Shown piece after piece: positions 25,251 through 34,797 of a DNA stretch of 64,000 nt (its first letter is position 1; every line of letters starts with the position of its first letter). A program made the translations under genes and the position numbers. This stretch comes from Tissierella sp. MB52-C2 (GTDB lineage: Bacteria > Bacillota > Clostridia > Tissierellales > Tissierellaceae): assembly GCF_030931715.1 (NCBI RefSeq), contig NZ_CP133261.1, forward strand, positions 3,822,643-3,886,642, read 5' to 3'. Under the pieces are notes generated by a model. The model did not search any database. It saw nothing but the letters and a program-made list of their open reading frames with translations, and was not told where the DNA came from.

Positions 25251-26657
25251 ATGATGGACATATTGATAAAAAACGCTACTATTGTAACAGTGAATAAGAA
25301 AAGAGAGGTCTTCTTTGATGGTGCCTTAGCCATAAAAGATGATAGAATCGTAGGAGTTGGACCTACAGAAGAAGTTTTAAAAGAATATGGAGATGCTAAA
25401 AAGATAATAGATGCAGAAGGTAAAGTTATTTTCCCAGGATTCATAAATACTCACAATCACTTATTCCAAACTTTACTTAAAGGTTTAGGAGATGACATGG
25501 TACTAAAGGATTGGTTAGCTACAATGACATTCCCAGCAGCAAAGTTCATCACAAGGGAAGATACATATTATGCAGCAATGCAAGGATGTATCGAAGGACT
25601 TCGTAGTGGAATCACCACAATGGTAGATTATATGTATCCTCATAATAGAGAAAATCTTTCTGATGGAATAATAGATGCCTTTAGAGAACTTGGTATAAGA
25701 GGAATTTTAGGCAGAGGATGTATGAATACTGGTACTCAATTTGGTGTTCCTACAGAAATAATGCAGGATGTAGAAACAGTGGAAAAAGACGTAAGAAGAC
25801 TATTTGAAGAACACCATAACTCAGAAAATGGAAGAATTAAAATATGGGTAGCACCTGCTGCCATGTGGTCAAATACAAAAGAAATGCTTCAAATGTTATG
25901 GAAGGTAACTAATGAGTACAATTCACATTTTACAGTTCATATTTCAGAAACACCTTTTGATAGAGAAGCAACAGAAGAGTTACATGGAAAAGTAGATATT
26001 GAACTATTGGAGGAATTAGGAATTGTTGGTCCAAATGTAGTAATGGTACACTGTGTATATCTGACTGAAGAAGATATGGAGCTTACTAAAAAGTATGATA
26101 TGAAGGTTTCACATAATACTGCAAGTAATATGTATTTATCATCAGGAGTAGCACCTGTGCCTCAAATGTTAAAGAAAGGCATAACTGTAAGTTTAGGAGT
26201 AGATGGAGCAGCAAGTAACAACTCTCAAGATATGATCGAGCTTATGAAACTTACAGCACTTCAGCATAAGGTAGCTAACTTAGATCCACTGGCAATATCA
26301 GCAGAGAAAGTATTGGAATTAGCAACTATAGATGGTGCAAGAGCTGTAGGAATGGAGGATGAAATAGGTTCCTTAGAAGTAGGTAAGAAAGCAGATTTAG
26401 TAATATTTAATCCATTATTAAATCCAAAGGCAATACCTCTTCACAACCCAGTATCCACATTAGTATATTCCTCATCAATGCAAAATATTGAAGGAGTAAT
26501 AGTAGATGGAAATATAATTATGGAAGACAGTAAGATATTAACTGTAGAAGATGAAAAGTCAGTTCTTAAAAAAGTACAAGAGATAGCAGACAACCTATGC
26601 GAAAGAGGAGAAATCACAAATAAAGGACCTGGACACAAGTGGAATAGCCTGTATTAA
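25251..26657 (+). CDS. ATZ/TRZ-family metal-dependent amidohydrolase
   Basis: The 468-residue protein has the ring-deaminating amidohydrolase signature: metal HxH in GFINTHNHLFQ (about residue 68), third His in FTVHISET, catalytic His in VMVHCVYLT, and the metal Asp in SLGVDGAASNNSQD. The group includes guanine, 5-methylthioadenosine/S-adenosylhomocysteine, cytosine and triazine deaminases. Position between ygeY and a purine permease points to deamination of a purine or a ring-opened product. RBS AGGAGG precedes ATG 25251. A second, SsnA-like member lies at 41026. Confidence 0.82.
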   Translation: MMDILIKNATIVTVNKKREVFFDGALAIKDDRIVGVGPTEEVLKEYGDAKKIIDAEGKVIFPGFINTHNHLFQTLLKGLGDDMVLKDWLATMTFPAAKFITREDTYYAAMQGCIEGLRSGITTMVDYMYPHNRENLSDGIIDAFRELGIRGILGRGCMNTGTQFGVPTEIMQDVETVEKDVRRLFEEHHNSENGRIKIWVAPAAMWSNTKEMLQMLWKVTNEYNSHFTVHISETPFDREATEELHGKVDIELLEELGIVGPNVVMVHCVYLTEEDMELTKKYDMKVSHNTASNMYLSSGVAPVPQMLKKGITVSLGVDGAASNNSQDMIELMKLTALQHKVANLDPLAISAEKVLELATIDGARAVGMEDEIGSLEVGKKADLVIFNPLLNPKAIPLHNPVSTLVYSSSMQNIEGVIVDGNIIMEDSKILTVEDEKSVLKKVQEIADNLCERGEITNKGPGHKWNSLY

Positions 26658-26674
26658 TATAAAGAATTAATAGA

Positions 26675-26696
26675 AGTTTACTTAAACGTTTCATAA
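26675..26696 (+). promoter_or_regulatory. Motif shared by the leaders of permeases 1 and 3 (copy 1)
   Basis: AGTTTACTTAAACGTTTCAT followed by AA is nearly repeated at 33294-33317, which differs by two single-base insertions. The AAACGTTT core is palindromic, as in LacI/CcpA-type operators. Downstream at 26712-26731 a hairpin AGGGAAAG/CTTTCCCT also occurs. The function is not known. Confidence 0.4.
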
Positions 26697-26805
26697 GCTG
26701 ACAGGATATTAAGGGAAAGTTATCTTTCCCTGTCCTACCCTAAGATTTACTAAAGTAATTGGAGTTTTAATTGTAAAACCTGAAAATTAAGAGGGGGAAT
26801 ATTTT

Positions 26806-28164
26806 ATGAGAGACAGAAGTAATACATCAAAATTTGATATTGATGGCATTCCGCCGTTGAAGGAATCGGTACCATTGGGATTGCAGCATCTTTTAGCGAT
26901 GATAGTTGGTAATATGGTTCCAGCCATATTAATAGCAGGAATTGTAGGACTTTCAGGTTCCATGTCAACTATGTTGATTCAAGGATCAATGTTAGTAGCA
27001 GGTATAGCCACGCTTATCCAGTTATATCCAGTTCCTCTATTTGGAGGATTTAAAACAGGTTCTAAATTACCTGTGATCATGGGAGCTAACTATGTGTTTT
27101 TAGGAGCCTGTTTATCTGTTGTAGGGCAACATGGAATAGGTACTCTTGTAGGGGCACAAATCGTAGGTGCCGTAGCAATGATATTTTTTGGGATGCTTTC
27201 AAAGAAGTTTAGAAAGTTCTTTACACCAGTTGTATCAGGAACTGTAGTTACTTGTATGGGTCTTGGTCTATTTCCAGCAGCAGTCAACAACTTAGCTGGA
27301 GGTCAAGGTTCTCCAACTTTTGGAGATCCTATTAACTTTTTAGTAGGAATTATTGTAGCAACTATAATAATGATGTTAATGAAGTTTGGAAAAGGACTGC
27401 TAAAGGATACAGCAATTCTAGTAGGAATTTTAGTAGGATATATGATTGCATTAGGTTTTAAAATGGTAGATTTTACAGCAGTTGGCGGTGCTGCTTGGTT
27501 TGCATTGCCGCAGCCACTGGCTTTTGGTATAGAGTTTAAATTAGATGTCATTATAACTTTCATACTAATTTATATTATTGCCATAGCAGATATTATGGGA
27601 GCATATACAGTAGCAACCATAGGAGGATTAGGCAGAGAAGTAACAGATGAGGAACTTTCATCTGGAGTAATAGGAATTGGTATAGGTTCTATTATATCAT
27701 CCTTATTTGGTTCTATTCCTTCAGGAGCATTTAGTCAAAATGCAGCTATAGTAGCTATGAATAAAGTTATAAGCAGATTTGTTGTAGCAATTGCAGCAGT
27801 TATTTTATTAGTATTAGGAGTTTCTCCAAAATTAGGAGCATTGGTTACAACTATACCTTCACCAGTAATTGGGGGAGCTACTTTAGTAATATTTTCTCAA
27901 ATAGCAATGGCAGGTATAGGAATATTATCTATGGATCTTACAAATGACAATAGAATAATAGCAGGTGTTGCCATAGCAGCTGGTGTGGGATTGACTTCTG
28001 TGCCCGGAATTCTTAGTGGTTTTCCACCTATGGTTCAGACATTAATTGGAGATTCATCTGTAGTACTAGGAGCTATAATAGCATTCATATTGCAAATAGT
28101 TTTTAACATGAAATCTGAAGATAAATGCGGAGGTACTGGCAACGCTGTAGAACCACAGTCTTAA
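26806..28164 (+). CDS. NCS2 purine permease 1 (uracil-xanthine permease family)
   Basis: This 452-residue membrane protein has about 12-14 hydrophobic segments. The N-terminal DGIPPLKESVPLGLQHLLAM contains the NCS2 QH motif, with FKTGSKLPVIMGANYVF, PVVSGTVVTCMGLGL and the substrate-contact region GAFSQNAAIVAMNKV downstream. The family takes up xanthine, urate, guanine or uracil with protons or sodium. It is followed by the first hydroxylase module, so xanthine, urate or hypoxanthine are likely cargo. Its N-terminus is almost identical to that of permease 3. Confidence 0.88.
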   Translation: MRDRSNTSKFDIDGIPPLKESVPLGLQHLLAMIVGNMVPAILIAGIVGLSGSMSTMLIQGSMLVAGIATLIQLYPVPLFGGFKTGSKLPVIMGANYVFLGACLSVVGQHGIGTLVGAQIVGAVAMIFFGMLSKKFRKFFTPVVSGTVVTCMGLGLFPAAVNNLAGGQGSPTFGDPINFLVGIIVATIIMMLMKFGKGLLKDTAILVGILVGYMIALGFKMVDFTAVGGAAWFALPQPLAFGIEFKLDVIITFILIYIIAIADIMGAYTVATIGGLGREVTDEELSSGVIGIGIGSIISSLFGSIPSGAFSQNAAIVAMNKVISRFVVAIAAVILLVLGVSPKLGALVTTIPSPVIGGATLVIFSQIAMAGIGILSMDLTNDNRIIAGVAIAAGVGLTSVPGILSGFPPMVQTLIGDSSVVLGAIIAFILQIVFNMKSEDKCGGTGNAVEPQS

Positions 28165-28303
28165 AAGGAATAACATCAAGCTATGTGTTGTCATTATTAA
28201 GGGTCAGGGCATATTTGGAACAGTATCCATTAATAGATTAATATACAAAGAGGCCATATAAGATTGTGGTCTCTAAAGAAACCTACTCAAGGAGGTTAAA
28301 TGT

Positions 28304-28783
28304 GTGTTAGTAAAATTAGATATAAATAATTTTCTATATGAAGTAGAAGTAGAGCCAAGGGAAACTTTAATAAATGTATTAAGGGAGAAACTAGATTTAA
28401 CAGGGGCAAAAAGAGGATGTAATTCTAGTAACTGTGGTGCTTGTAAAGTTTTAATTGATGGAGAAGCTGTGAAATCTTGTGGTATCTTAGCAAAAAATGT
28501 GGAAAGCAAAAAGATATATACTATAGAAGGATTTGCAACATCAGAAGGAAAGCTGCATCCTATACAAGAATCTTTTGTGGAAGCTGGAGCTGTACAATGT
28601 GGATATTGTACTCCGGGAATGATTATAACAACCCAAGCCTTATTAAATAAAAATAGTTCTCCTACAGAAGAGGAAATAAGAGAGGCTTTTAAAGAGAATC
28701 TTTGTCGTTGTACAGGATATGTAAAGATTATTGAAGCTGTAAAATTATCCGCTAAGAAATTAGGGGTGAACAAAAATGAGTAA
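28304..28783 (+). CDS. Xanthine dehydrogenase-type [2Fe-2S] subunit 1
   Basis: The N-terminal plant-type ferredoxin motif is RGCNSSNCGACKVLI with a fourth Cys in KSCGIL. The second cluster is bound by VQCGYCTPGM and NLCRCTGY. At 159 residues it is a complete small subunit carrying electrons from the molybdenum site. The start is GTG 28304, 8 bases after GGAGG; the ATG at 28300 is in another frame. It overlaps the large-subunit gene by 8 bases. No FAD subunit is adjacent. Confidence 0.92.
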   Translation: MLVKLDINNFLYEVEVEPRETLINVLREKLDLTGAKRGCNSSNCGACKVLIDGEAVKSCGILAKNVESKKIYTIEGFATSEGKLHPIQESFVEAGAVQCGYCTPGMIITTQALLNKNSSPTEEEIREAFKENLCRCTGYVKIIEAVKLSAKKLGVNKNE

Positions 28784-31004
28784 AGAAAAAATAATAGGAA
28801 ACTCCTATCCAGTTAAAGATGCTAATCTCAAGGTAACAGGTCAACTTAAATATGTTGGAGATATGAAACTCCCTAATATGTTATATGCAAAAATGCTCTT
28901 TAGCTCAGTGGCTCATGCCAATATAAAAAATATAGATATATCTGAGGCGCTGAAAGTACCGGGAGTAAGAGCAATAGCTACTTGTTTTAATACTCCCCAG
29001 ACTAAATATAACAGTGCCTTGAGATTTTTCGAACATGATATTCCAAAAACAGAAGCAGTATTTCCACGAACAGTAAGATATGTAGGAGACAGAGTTGCCG
29101 CAGTTGCAGCAGAAACTGAAAAAGCAGCAAAGGAAGCCATAAAACTAATAAAAGTTGAATATGAAGAATTACCAGTAATCCTTGATGTGGAAGAAGCTAT
29201 AAAAGAAGAAGCCATTCATATTCATCCAGGTGGAAATAAGGTAATAGAAATGACTGCCAATGCAGGAGATGTAGATAAGGCATTTGAAGAATGTTATAGA
29301 ATATTTGAAGACAAGTATGAAGTACCTCCAATACACCATGGAGCCATAGAAACTCATGTAGCCATAGCTCAGTATGATTATACAGATAAACTTACACTAT
29401 GGACACCAACACAAAATACCTTCGCTTTTAGAATATTATTATCTCAAATAATGGATATGCCATTACATAAGATAAGAGTAATAAGACCAACAATAGGTGG
29501 AGCTTTTGGCGGTAAGCTTGAAATGACTATAGAGCCTGTTGCAGCAATATTGTCAAGAATGACAAAGCGACCTGTAAAACTTGTGTTAGATAGAACAGAA
29601 ACCATTTTAACTACAAGAGTTCGTCATGGTGCAGTAGTCTATATGAAAACTGGAGTAAAAGATGATGGAACTATTTTAGCTCAAGATATTAAGATGTATA
29701 CCAATACTGGAGCCTATGCTTCCAGTGCATTAAATGTTATGGGGGCTCTTAGTCATAAAATATATAAAGTATATAAGATACCTAATATGAGATTTAGTGG
29801 AATACCAGTATATACAAATACTATTACTGCTGGAGCCATGAGAGGATATGGTTCTCCCCAAGTATTTATGGCACAGCAAACTCAACTAGGAAAAATAGCA
29901 AGGGAATTAAACTTGGATTTAATAGAAATACAAAAGAAAAACTCAGTTGAGCCTAATGGAGTAGACCAAAGGTTTAACTCACCTTTAGGTAATCCAAGAT
30001 TATTAGATTGTATTGAAAAAGGAAGAGAATTATTTAAATGGGATGAAAAGAAAAATTCAAAGACTGAAGAAGGAAGCTGGGTCAAAGGTATAGGAATGGC
30101 AATAGGAGCTCATGGAAATGGAGTATTTGGAGCCCATAGAGATGTAATAACTTTAATTCTAAAGCTAAATGAAGATGGAACCTTAACTCTTATTACAGGA
30201 ACTCATGATATGGGAAATGGAACTGTCACTATGCAAACTCAGATGATAGCAGAAGTATTAGGAGTTACTCCAGATAAAGTAGAAACTTTTGAAACTGATA
30301 CAGATGCCTGTGCTTGGAATTTAGGAGACTATGCTAGTAGAGGTGTATTTGTGGAGGGGGCTGCTGCTAAAAAGACTGCCGAGAAACTTAAAGAATTAAT
30401 AATATCTGATGCTAAGGAATTGTTAGAGGTTGAAGATGAACTGGAGTTAGTAGAAGGATTTGTTGTAAGTAAGTCTAATTCAGAAAAGAGAGTATCTCTA
30501 TCGGATATAGCAGTAAATAGCCAAAAAGTAAAAAACAGAGAACTTACAGTAATAGAAGATTATGCGTCACCTGCTGGACTTACATCCTATGGTGCTCACT
30601 TTGCAGAAGTTTTAGTAAATAAAGAGACAGGAGAAATAAAAGTTATAGATTTTGTAGCAGTACATGATGTAGGCAGAATGATTAATCCTATATCTTTAGA
30701 GGGGCAGCTTGAAGGTGGAATACAAATGGGATTAGGATATGCTTTAAGTGAAGGTTATGTATTTGATGAAAAAGGAAAGCCAATAAATAATAGTTTCACA
30801 ACTTATAAGATGTTTAGGACAGTAGATATGCCAAAGATTACAACATTCTTTATAGAAGAATTAGAGGAAAAAGGTCCTTATGGTGCAAAGAGTATTGGAG
30901 AATGTGCAGTAGTTCCTGTAGCACCTGCAGTATGTAATGCAGTGGCTGATGCACTTAATATTGATGTAAATGAATTACCTATAAAAATAAAAAGAGGTGT
31001 GTAA
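28776..31004 (+). CDS. Molybdenum hydroxylase large subunit 1 (XdhA-like)
   Basis: The 742-residue protein carries Moco-binding segments TIGGAFGGKLEM near residue 240, GAMRGYGSPQVFMAQQTQLG, DMGNGTVTMQTQM and the catalytic Glu in GPYGAKSIGECAVVPVAP near the C-terminus. These hydroxylate purines at carbon using water. The presence of yqeB, yqeC and an xdhC-type gene in the locus suggests a selenium- or sulfur-activated centre. Only a [2Fe-2S] partner is next to it, followed by a flavoprotein that may replace the missing FAD subunit. Substrate could be xanthine, hypoxanthine or purine. Confidence 0.9.
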   Translation: MSKEKIIGNSYPVKDANLKVTGQLKYVGDMKLPNMLYAKMLFSSVAHANIKNIDISEALKVPGVRAIATCFNTPQTKYNSALRFFEHDIPKTEAVFPRTVRYVGDRVAAVAAETEKAAKEAIKLIKVEYEELPVILDVEEAIKEEAIHIHPGGNKVIEMTANAGDVDKAFEECYRIFEDKYEVPPIHHGAIETHVAIAQYDYTDKLTLWTPTQNTFAFRILLSQIMDMPLHKIRVIRPTIGGAFGGKLEMTIEPVAAILSRMTKRPVKLVLDRTETILTTRVRHGAVVYMKTGVKDDGTILAQDIKMYTNTGAYASSALNVMGALSHKIYKVYKIPNMRFSGIPVYTNTITAGAMRGYGSPQVFMAQQTQLGKIARELNLDLIEIQKKNSVEPNGVDQRFNSPLGNPRLLDCIEKGRELFKWDEKKNSKTEEGSWVKGIGMAIGAHGNGVFGAHRDVITLILKLNEDGTLTLITGTHDMGNGTVTMQTQMIAEVLGVTPDKVETFETDTDACAWNLGDYASRGVFVEGAAAKKTAEKLKELIISDAKELLEVEDELELVEGFVVSKSNSEKRVSLSDIAVNSQKVKNRELTVIEDYASPAGLTSYGAHFAEVLVNKETGEIKVIDFVAVHDVGRMINPISLEGQLEGGIQMGLGYALSEGYVFDEKGKPINNSFTTYKMFRTVDMPKITTFFIEELEEKGPYGAKSIGECAVVPVAPAVCNAVADALNIDVNELPIKIKRGV

Positions 31005-31007
31005 TTT

Positions 31008-31682
31008 ATGGTTAAAATATTAGGAATTAGTGGAAGTCCTAGACATGGAGCAACTGAATATGCAGTACAAGAAGCATTGAAATCAGTTCAAGAAACAGTA
31101 CCGGGAATTGAAATAGAATATTGGAGTGTAAGAGGTAAAAAAATAGGACCTTGTGTTCACTGTGATGCTTGTATTAGAAATAAAACCATGTGTATTATAA
31201 AAGACGATTTACAAGAACTAGAGCCTAAGATACTAGAAGCTGATGCCCTTATTATTGGCTCGCCAGTATATGATATGAATATAACGGCTCAACTTACAGC
31301 AATATTCAATAGACTACGTCCAATTTATTTGGTACACGCCGGAAAATTACAAAATAAGGTAGGGGCTGCTATTACTACAGGTGGAACTAGATACGGTGGT
31401 CAAGAACTGGCTAAACTTCCTATAATAAACTTCTATTTAATGCACGAAATGCTTGTTTCTGGAGGTTTAGGAGGTTGTTATATAGGAGGAACTATTTGGA
31501 GTAAAGATGCAAAGGCAAAAGGAGCAGAGGAAGACACTGTAGGAATGGATACTATAAAAAGATTAGGTAAGGGAGTAGCCGAGGCGGTAATGGTTTCCAA
31601 ATATGGACTAGATGCTTGGAATCAGCAAAAAGAGACTCTAGGTCTTATAGCTACCGATAAATCACCACTAAGAGACCACTAA
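31008..31682 (+). CDS. Iron-sulfur flavoprotein (flavodoxin-fold NADPH-dependent FMN reductase family)
   Basis: LGISGSPRHGATEYAV at the N-terminus is the FMN phosphate loop. It is followed by the compact cysteine motif CVHCDACIRNKTMC (C-x2-C-x2-C-x6-C, about residues 47-60), typical of Isf-type proteins that bind a [4Fe-4S] cluster beside FMN. GSPVYDMNITAQLTAIFNR completes the flavin site. It starts 3 bases after the hydroxylase large subunit, which lacks its own FAD subunit. I infer that it passes electrons from that enzyme to another carrier. General redox function is sure, partner is not. Confidence 0.82.
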   Translation: MVKILGISGSPRHGATEYAVQEALKSVQETVPGIEIEYWSVRGKKIGPCVHCDACIRNKTMCIIKDDLQELEPKILEADALIIGSPVYDMNITAQLTAIFNRLRPIYLVHAGKLQNKVGAAITTGGTRYGGQELAKLPIINFYLMHEMLVSGGLGGCYIGGTIWSKDAKAKGAEEDTVGMDTIKRLGKGVAEAVMVSKYGLDAWNQQKETLGLIATDKSPLRDH

Positions 31683-31836
31683 AAAATTTTCCAATATATA
31701 AACTATCTCAGTTAGACTTGAGTTAGTAGAATTTAGATGCTTTAATGTAAGAAAGTCAATGTGTAAATATAATATTTTAAAATACTAAGGAGAAAAACAA
31801 GCAGGTAATAAAATAAAATCTATGGAGGGACATTGA

Positions 31837-33186
31837 ATGTTGAAAAAGAAAGAGTATAGTACTTCACCTTTCGATATTAATGGAGTACCACCTATTGCAA
31901 AAGCATTACCTTTATCATTGCAACATATTTTAGCAATGATAGTAGGAACAGTAACTGTACCTATAATTATTGCTGGAGTAACAGGTGCAAGTCCTCAAGA
32001 AAAAACGTTACTTGTTCAGGCTGCTTTAATAGTTGCCGGATTAGCAACATTATTACAGCTTTATCCTATTGGTAATTTAGGATCTAAGCTGCCAATTATA
32101 TTTGGCGTAGGATTTACTTATGTACCTACATTAACAGCTATAGGATCAGAATATGGATTATCGGGTATATTTGGAGCACAATTATTAGGTGGTATTTTCA
32201 CCATATTAATAGGTGTGACAATTAAAAAGTATATAAAATACTTTCCGCCTCTTGTAACGGGAACAGTAGTTACTACAATTGGATTATCACTATATCCTAT
32301 AGCCATAAACTATATGGCTGGTGGGATCAATGCACCAGACTATGGTTCGCCTTCTAATTGGGGCATAGCACTATTAACATTAGTAGTAGTAATTATTTGC
32401 AGTCAATTTGCAAAAGGATATTTAAAATCAGCTTCAATGATAGTAGGAATTGCAGTAGGATATATTGCAGCTTTAGCCATTAATAAAGTAGATTTCGGAC
32501 CCATTGCTGAAGCAACTTTGATTTCAATACCTAAAATAAACAATTTTTCAATGTCCTTTCATGCTCCAGCCATAGTTAGTATGTTAGTATTAGCTTTGGT
32601 AAATGCACTACAAAGCATAGGTGATTTGTCTGCAACTACTATGGGTGGTATGAATAGAAGAATTACTGAAGAAGAATTATCAAGAGGAATTGTAGGTAGT
32701 GGAATAATTACGGCGGCAGGTGTATTAATTGGAGGTTTGCCACCATCTTCTTATAGTCAAAATGTTGGGTTATTATCAATGAATAAAGTTATTAGCAGAT
32801 TTGTATTTGGCATAGCAGGAGGATTTATGTTATTGGCAGGATTTGTACCAAAGTTTGGTGCATTAATGACAACTATTCCTACATCTGTACTTGGTGGGGC
32901 AACAGTAAGTATTTTCGGAATGATAACTATGACTGGATTTAAATTAATAATTCAAGAAGAGCTTACTGCAAGAAATGTTACTATAGTTGGTCTTGCTTTA
33001 GCCATGGGTATGGGAGTGACTACAGTACCTGAATGCTTAGACCAGTTTCCAGAGATTGTATCAATGATATTTGGTAAATCACCTATAGTAATAGCTACAA
33101 TAGTTGCATTTACATTAAATATTATATTACCAAATAAAACATTACAGGATGAAGAAAATGAGAGAATACAGATGGATGCTAATTAA
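31837..33186 (+). CDS. NCS2 purine permease 2
   Basis: The 449-residue protein is of the same family: DINGVPPIAKALPLSLQHILAM, GNLGSKLPIIFGVGFTYV, TGTVVTTIGLSLYPIAINYMAGG and SSYSQNVGLLSMNKVISRF. It differs more from permeases 1 and 3 than they do from each other, suggesting a different purine (for example urate against xanthine). A strong AUG start is preceded by ATGGAGGGAC. It lies 154 bases after the flavoprotein; nothing else is visible in that gap. Confidence 0.87.
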   Translation: MLKKKEYSTSPFDINGVPPIAKALPLSLQHILAMIVGTVTVPIIIAGVTGASPQEKTLLVQAALIVAGLATLLQLYPIGNLGSKLPIIFGVGFTYVPTLTAIGSEYGLSGIFGAQLLGGIFTILIGVTIKKYIKYFPPLVTGTVVTTIGLSLYPIAINYMAGGINAPDYGSPSNWGIALLTLVVVIICSQFAKGYLKSASMIVGIAVGYIAALAINKVDFGPIAEATLISIPKINNFSMSFHAPAIVSMLVLALVNALQSIGDLSATTMGGMNRRITEEELSRGIVGSGIITAAGVLIGGLPPSSYSQNVGLLSMNKVISRFVFGIAGGFMLLAGFVPKFGALMTTIPTSVLGGATVSIFGMITMTGFKLIIQEELTARNVTIVGLALAMGMGVTTVPECLDQFPEIVSMIFGKSPIVIATIVAFTLNIILPNKTLQDEENERIQMDAN

Positions 33187-33293
33187 CTATGCTAGAAGTG
33201 TACTAAATACAGAGATTAGGATAAATGAATATAACAATAACAGCAAATGCAAAAGGTTGGCATTAGATGTTAAGGAGTATTAGATACATTTAA

Positions 33294-33317
33294 AGTTTTA
33301 CTTAAATCGTTTCATAA
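33294..33317 (+). promoter_or_regulatory. Motif shared by the leaders of permeases 1 and 3 (copy 2)
   Basis: AGTTTTACTTAAATCGTTTC followed by ATAA is nearly the same as 26675-26696. Both sit about 65-130 bases before the two most similar NCS2 permease genes. It may be an operator or a relic of the permease duplication. Confidence 0.4.
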
Positions 33318-33379
33318 AATTTAATATAATTTAGATTTCCAAAATGAGTTATAAACTAATAAACGGAGGAGGAAATTTT

Positions 33380-34765
33380 ATGAGAGACAGGAGTAATACA
33401 TCAAAATTTCACTTAGATGGTATTCCACCATTAAGGGAAGCATTTCCTTTAGGACTACAGCATGTTATAGCAATGTTTGTTCCAAATCTAGTACCTATGA
33501 TGCTTGTTTCACAGGCAGCAGGTTTAGATCACTATCATACAACATTATTAATCCAATGTGCCATGATAGGTGCAGCAATAGGAACACTATTGCAAGAATA
33601 TCCTATTTCATTGGGGAAGGAATATAGAATAGGCTCAAAGTTACCAGTTATGCTAGGATTAACTTATGTATTTATGCCAACTTGTATTGCTGTAGCTGGG
33701 CAATATGGTATGGCAACAATATTTGGTGCTCAAATGGCGGCAGGATTAATATCAATTATTTTTGGCGTGGTTTTTAAGAAGGTTAGAAAATATTTTCCAC
33801 CGGTGGTAACAGGAACAGTGGTATTATCTCTAGGACTTTCTGTGTTTAGTTTAGCAATAAACAATATAGCAGGTGGAGCTAATTCAGCTACTTATGGATC
33901 ATATCAAAATTGGATAGTAGGTATGACTGTTGTAGTTATTGTATTGTTTTTACAACAATGGGGAAAGGGACTACTTAAGGATTCTGCCATATTGGTAGGT
34001 ATGCTAGTGGGATACATTGTTGCATTTGGATTTAAAATGATAGACTTTTCACCAATAGCAGAGGCAGCTTGGTTTGCACTACCAAAGCCATTAGCCTTTG
34101 GATTGGATTTTAGGTTAGATATAATTGTAATGTTTGTATTACTGTATTTTATTGTATCAGTCCAAATAGTTGGAGATTTTTCTGTTTCAGCAATGGGTGG
34201 TCTTGGAAGAGAAGCAACAGACGAGGAACTTACTGGCGGAATAATAGGAAATAGTTTCTCAAGTATCATAACAGCTTTATTAAATAATTTCCCAACAGCT
34301 ACATATAGCCAAAATTCTGGATTAGTTGCATTGAATAAGGTGGTAAGTAGATATGTTTTGGGTGTGGGAGCAATAATATTACTTATTGCTGGTCTTTGTC
34401 CTAAGATTGGAGCAGCATTTTCGACTATCCCTAATTCAGTAGTTGGAGGAGGAACTCTTGTAGTATTCTCAATGATAGCTATGTCAGGAGTAAGTCTTGT
34501 AAATATGCAGGAATTTGGTGCTAGATCTAAATTGATAGTGGGAATATCATTGGCATTTGGACTTGGCATAGTTAATGCTAAAGAATCTATAGCAATGTTT
34601 CCTGATACATTTAAATTGTTATTTGGTCAATCCAGTGTAGTACTAGCCACGACTGTTGCAGTTATACTAAATCTCATATTCCCTAAAGAAAAGGAAGAGA
34701 TAAATGAAGCAGTGGATAAAAATAGTGGTAAGATGAACCAAAGCAGTGTAGAGGTTTTATCTTAG
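33380..34765 (+). CDS. NCS2 purine permease 3
   Basis: The 461-residue protein begins MRDRSNTSKFHLDGIPPLRE, near-identical to permease 1, which fixes the start at ATG 33380 behind GGAGGAGG; the longer frame from 33344 starts upstream of that site. NCS2 segments include LGLQHVIAM, RIGSKLPVMLGLTYVF, PVVTGTVVLSLGLSV and ATYSQNSGLVALNKV. Compared with permease 1, the first membrane region is quite different (FVPNLVPMMLVSQAAGL), so specificity may have changed. It directly precedes the second hydroxylase module. Confidence 0.88.
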   Translation: MRDRSNTSKFHLDGIPPLREAFPLGLQHVIAMFVPNLVPMMLVSQAAGLDHYHTTLLIQCAMIGAAIGTLLQEYPISLGKEYRIGSKLPVMLGLTYVFMPTCIAVAGQYGMATIFGAQMAAGLISIIFGVVFKKVRKYFPPVVTGTVVLSLGLSVFSLAINNIAGGANSATYGSYQNWIVGMTVVVIVLFLQQWGKGLLKDSAILVGMLVGYIVAFGFKMIDFSPIAEAAWFALPKPLAFGLDFRLDIIVMFVLLYFIVSVQIVGDFSVSAMGGLGREATDEELTGGIIGNSFSSIITALLNNFPTATYSQNSGLVALNKVVSRYVLGVGAIILLIAGLCPKIGAAFSTIPNSVVGGGTLVVFSMIAMSGVSLVNMQEFGARSKLIVGISLAFGLGIVNAKESIAMFPDTFKLLFGQSSVVLATTVAVILNLIFPKEKEEINEAVDKNSGKMNQSSVEVLS

Positions 34766-34797
34766 AATAGTTGTATATTTAATAGAGAGGTGAGAAT

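Noticed and set aside
33257-33272. A third sigma-54 promoter (TGGCATTAGATGTTAA) before permease 3
   Set aside because: It lacks the GC 12 bases after GG, so the -12 element is missing.
33904-34569. 221-codon minus-strand frame inside permease 3
   Set aside because: It is a shadow of a conserved membrane protein, with low-complexity Ser/Pro/Thr/Ile content and no ribosome binding site.
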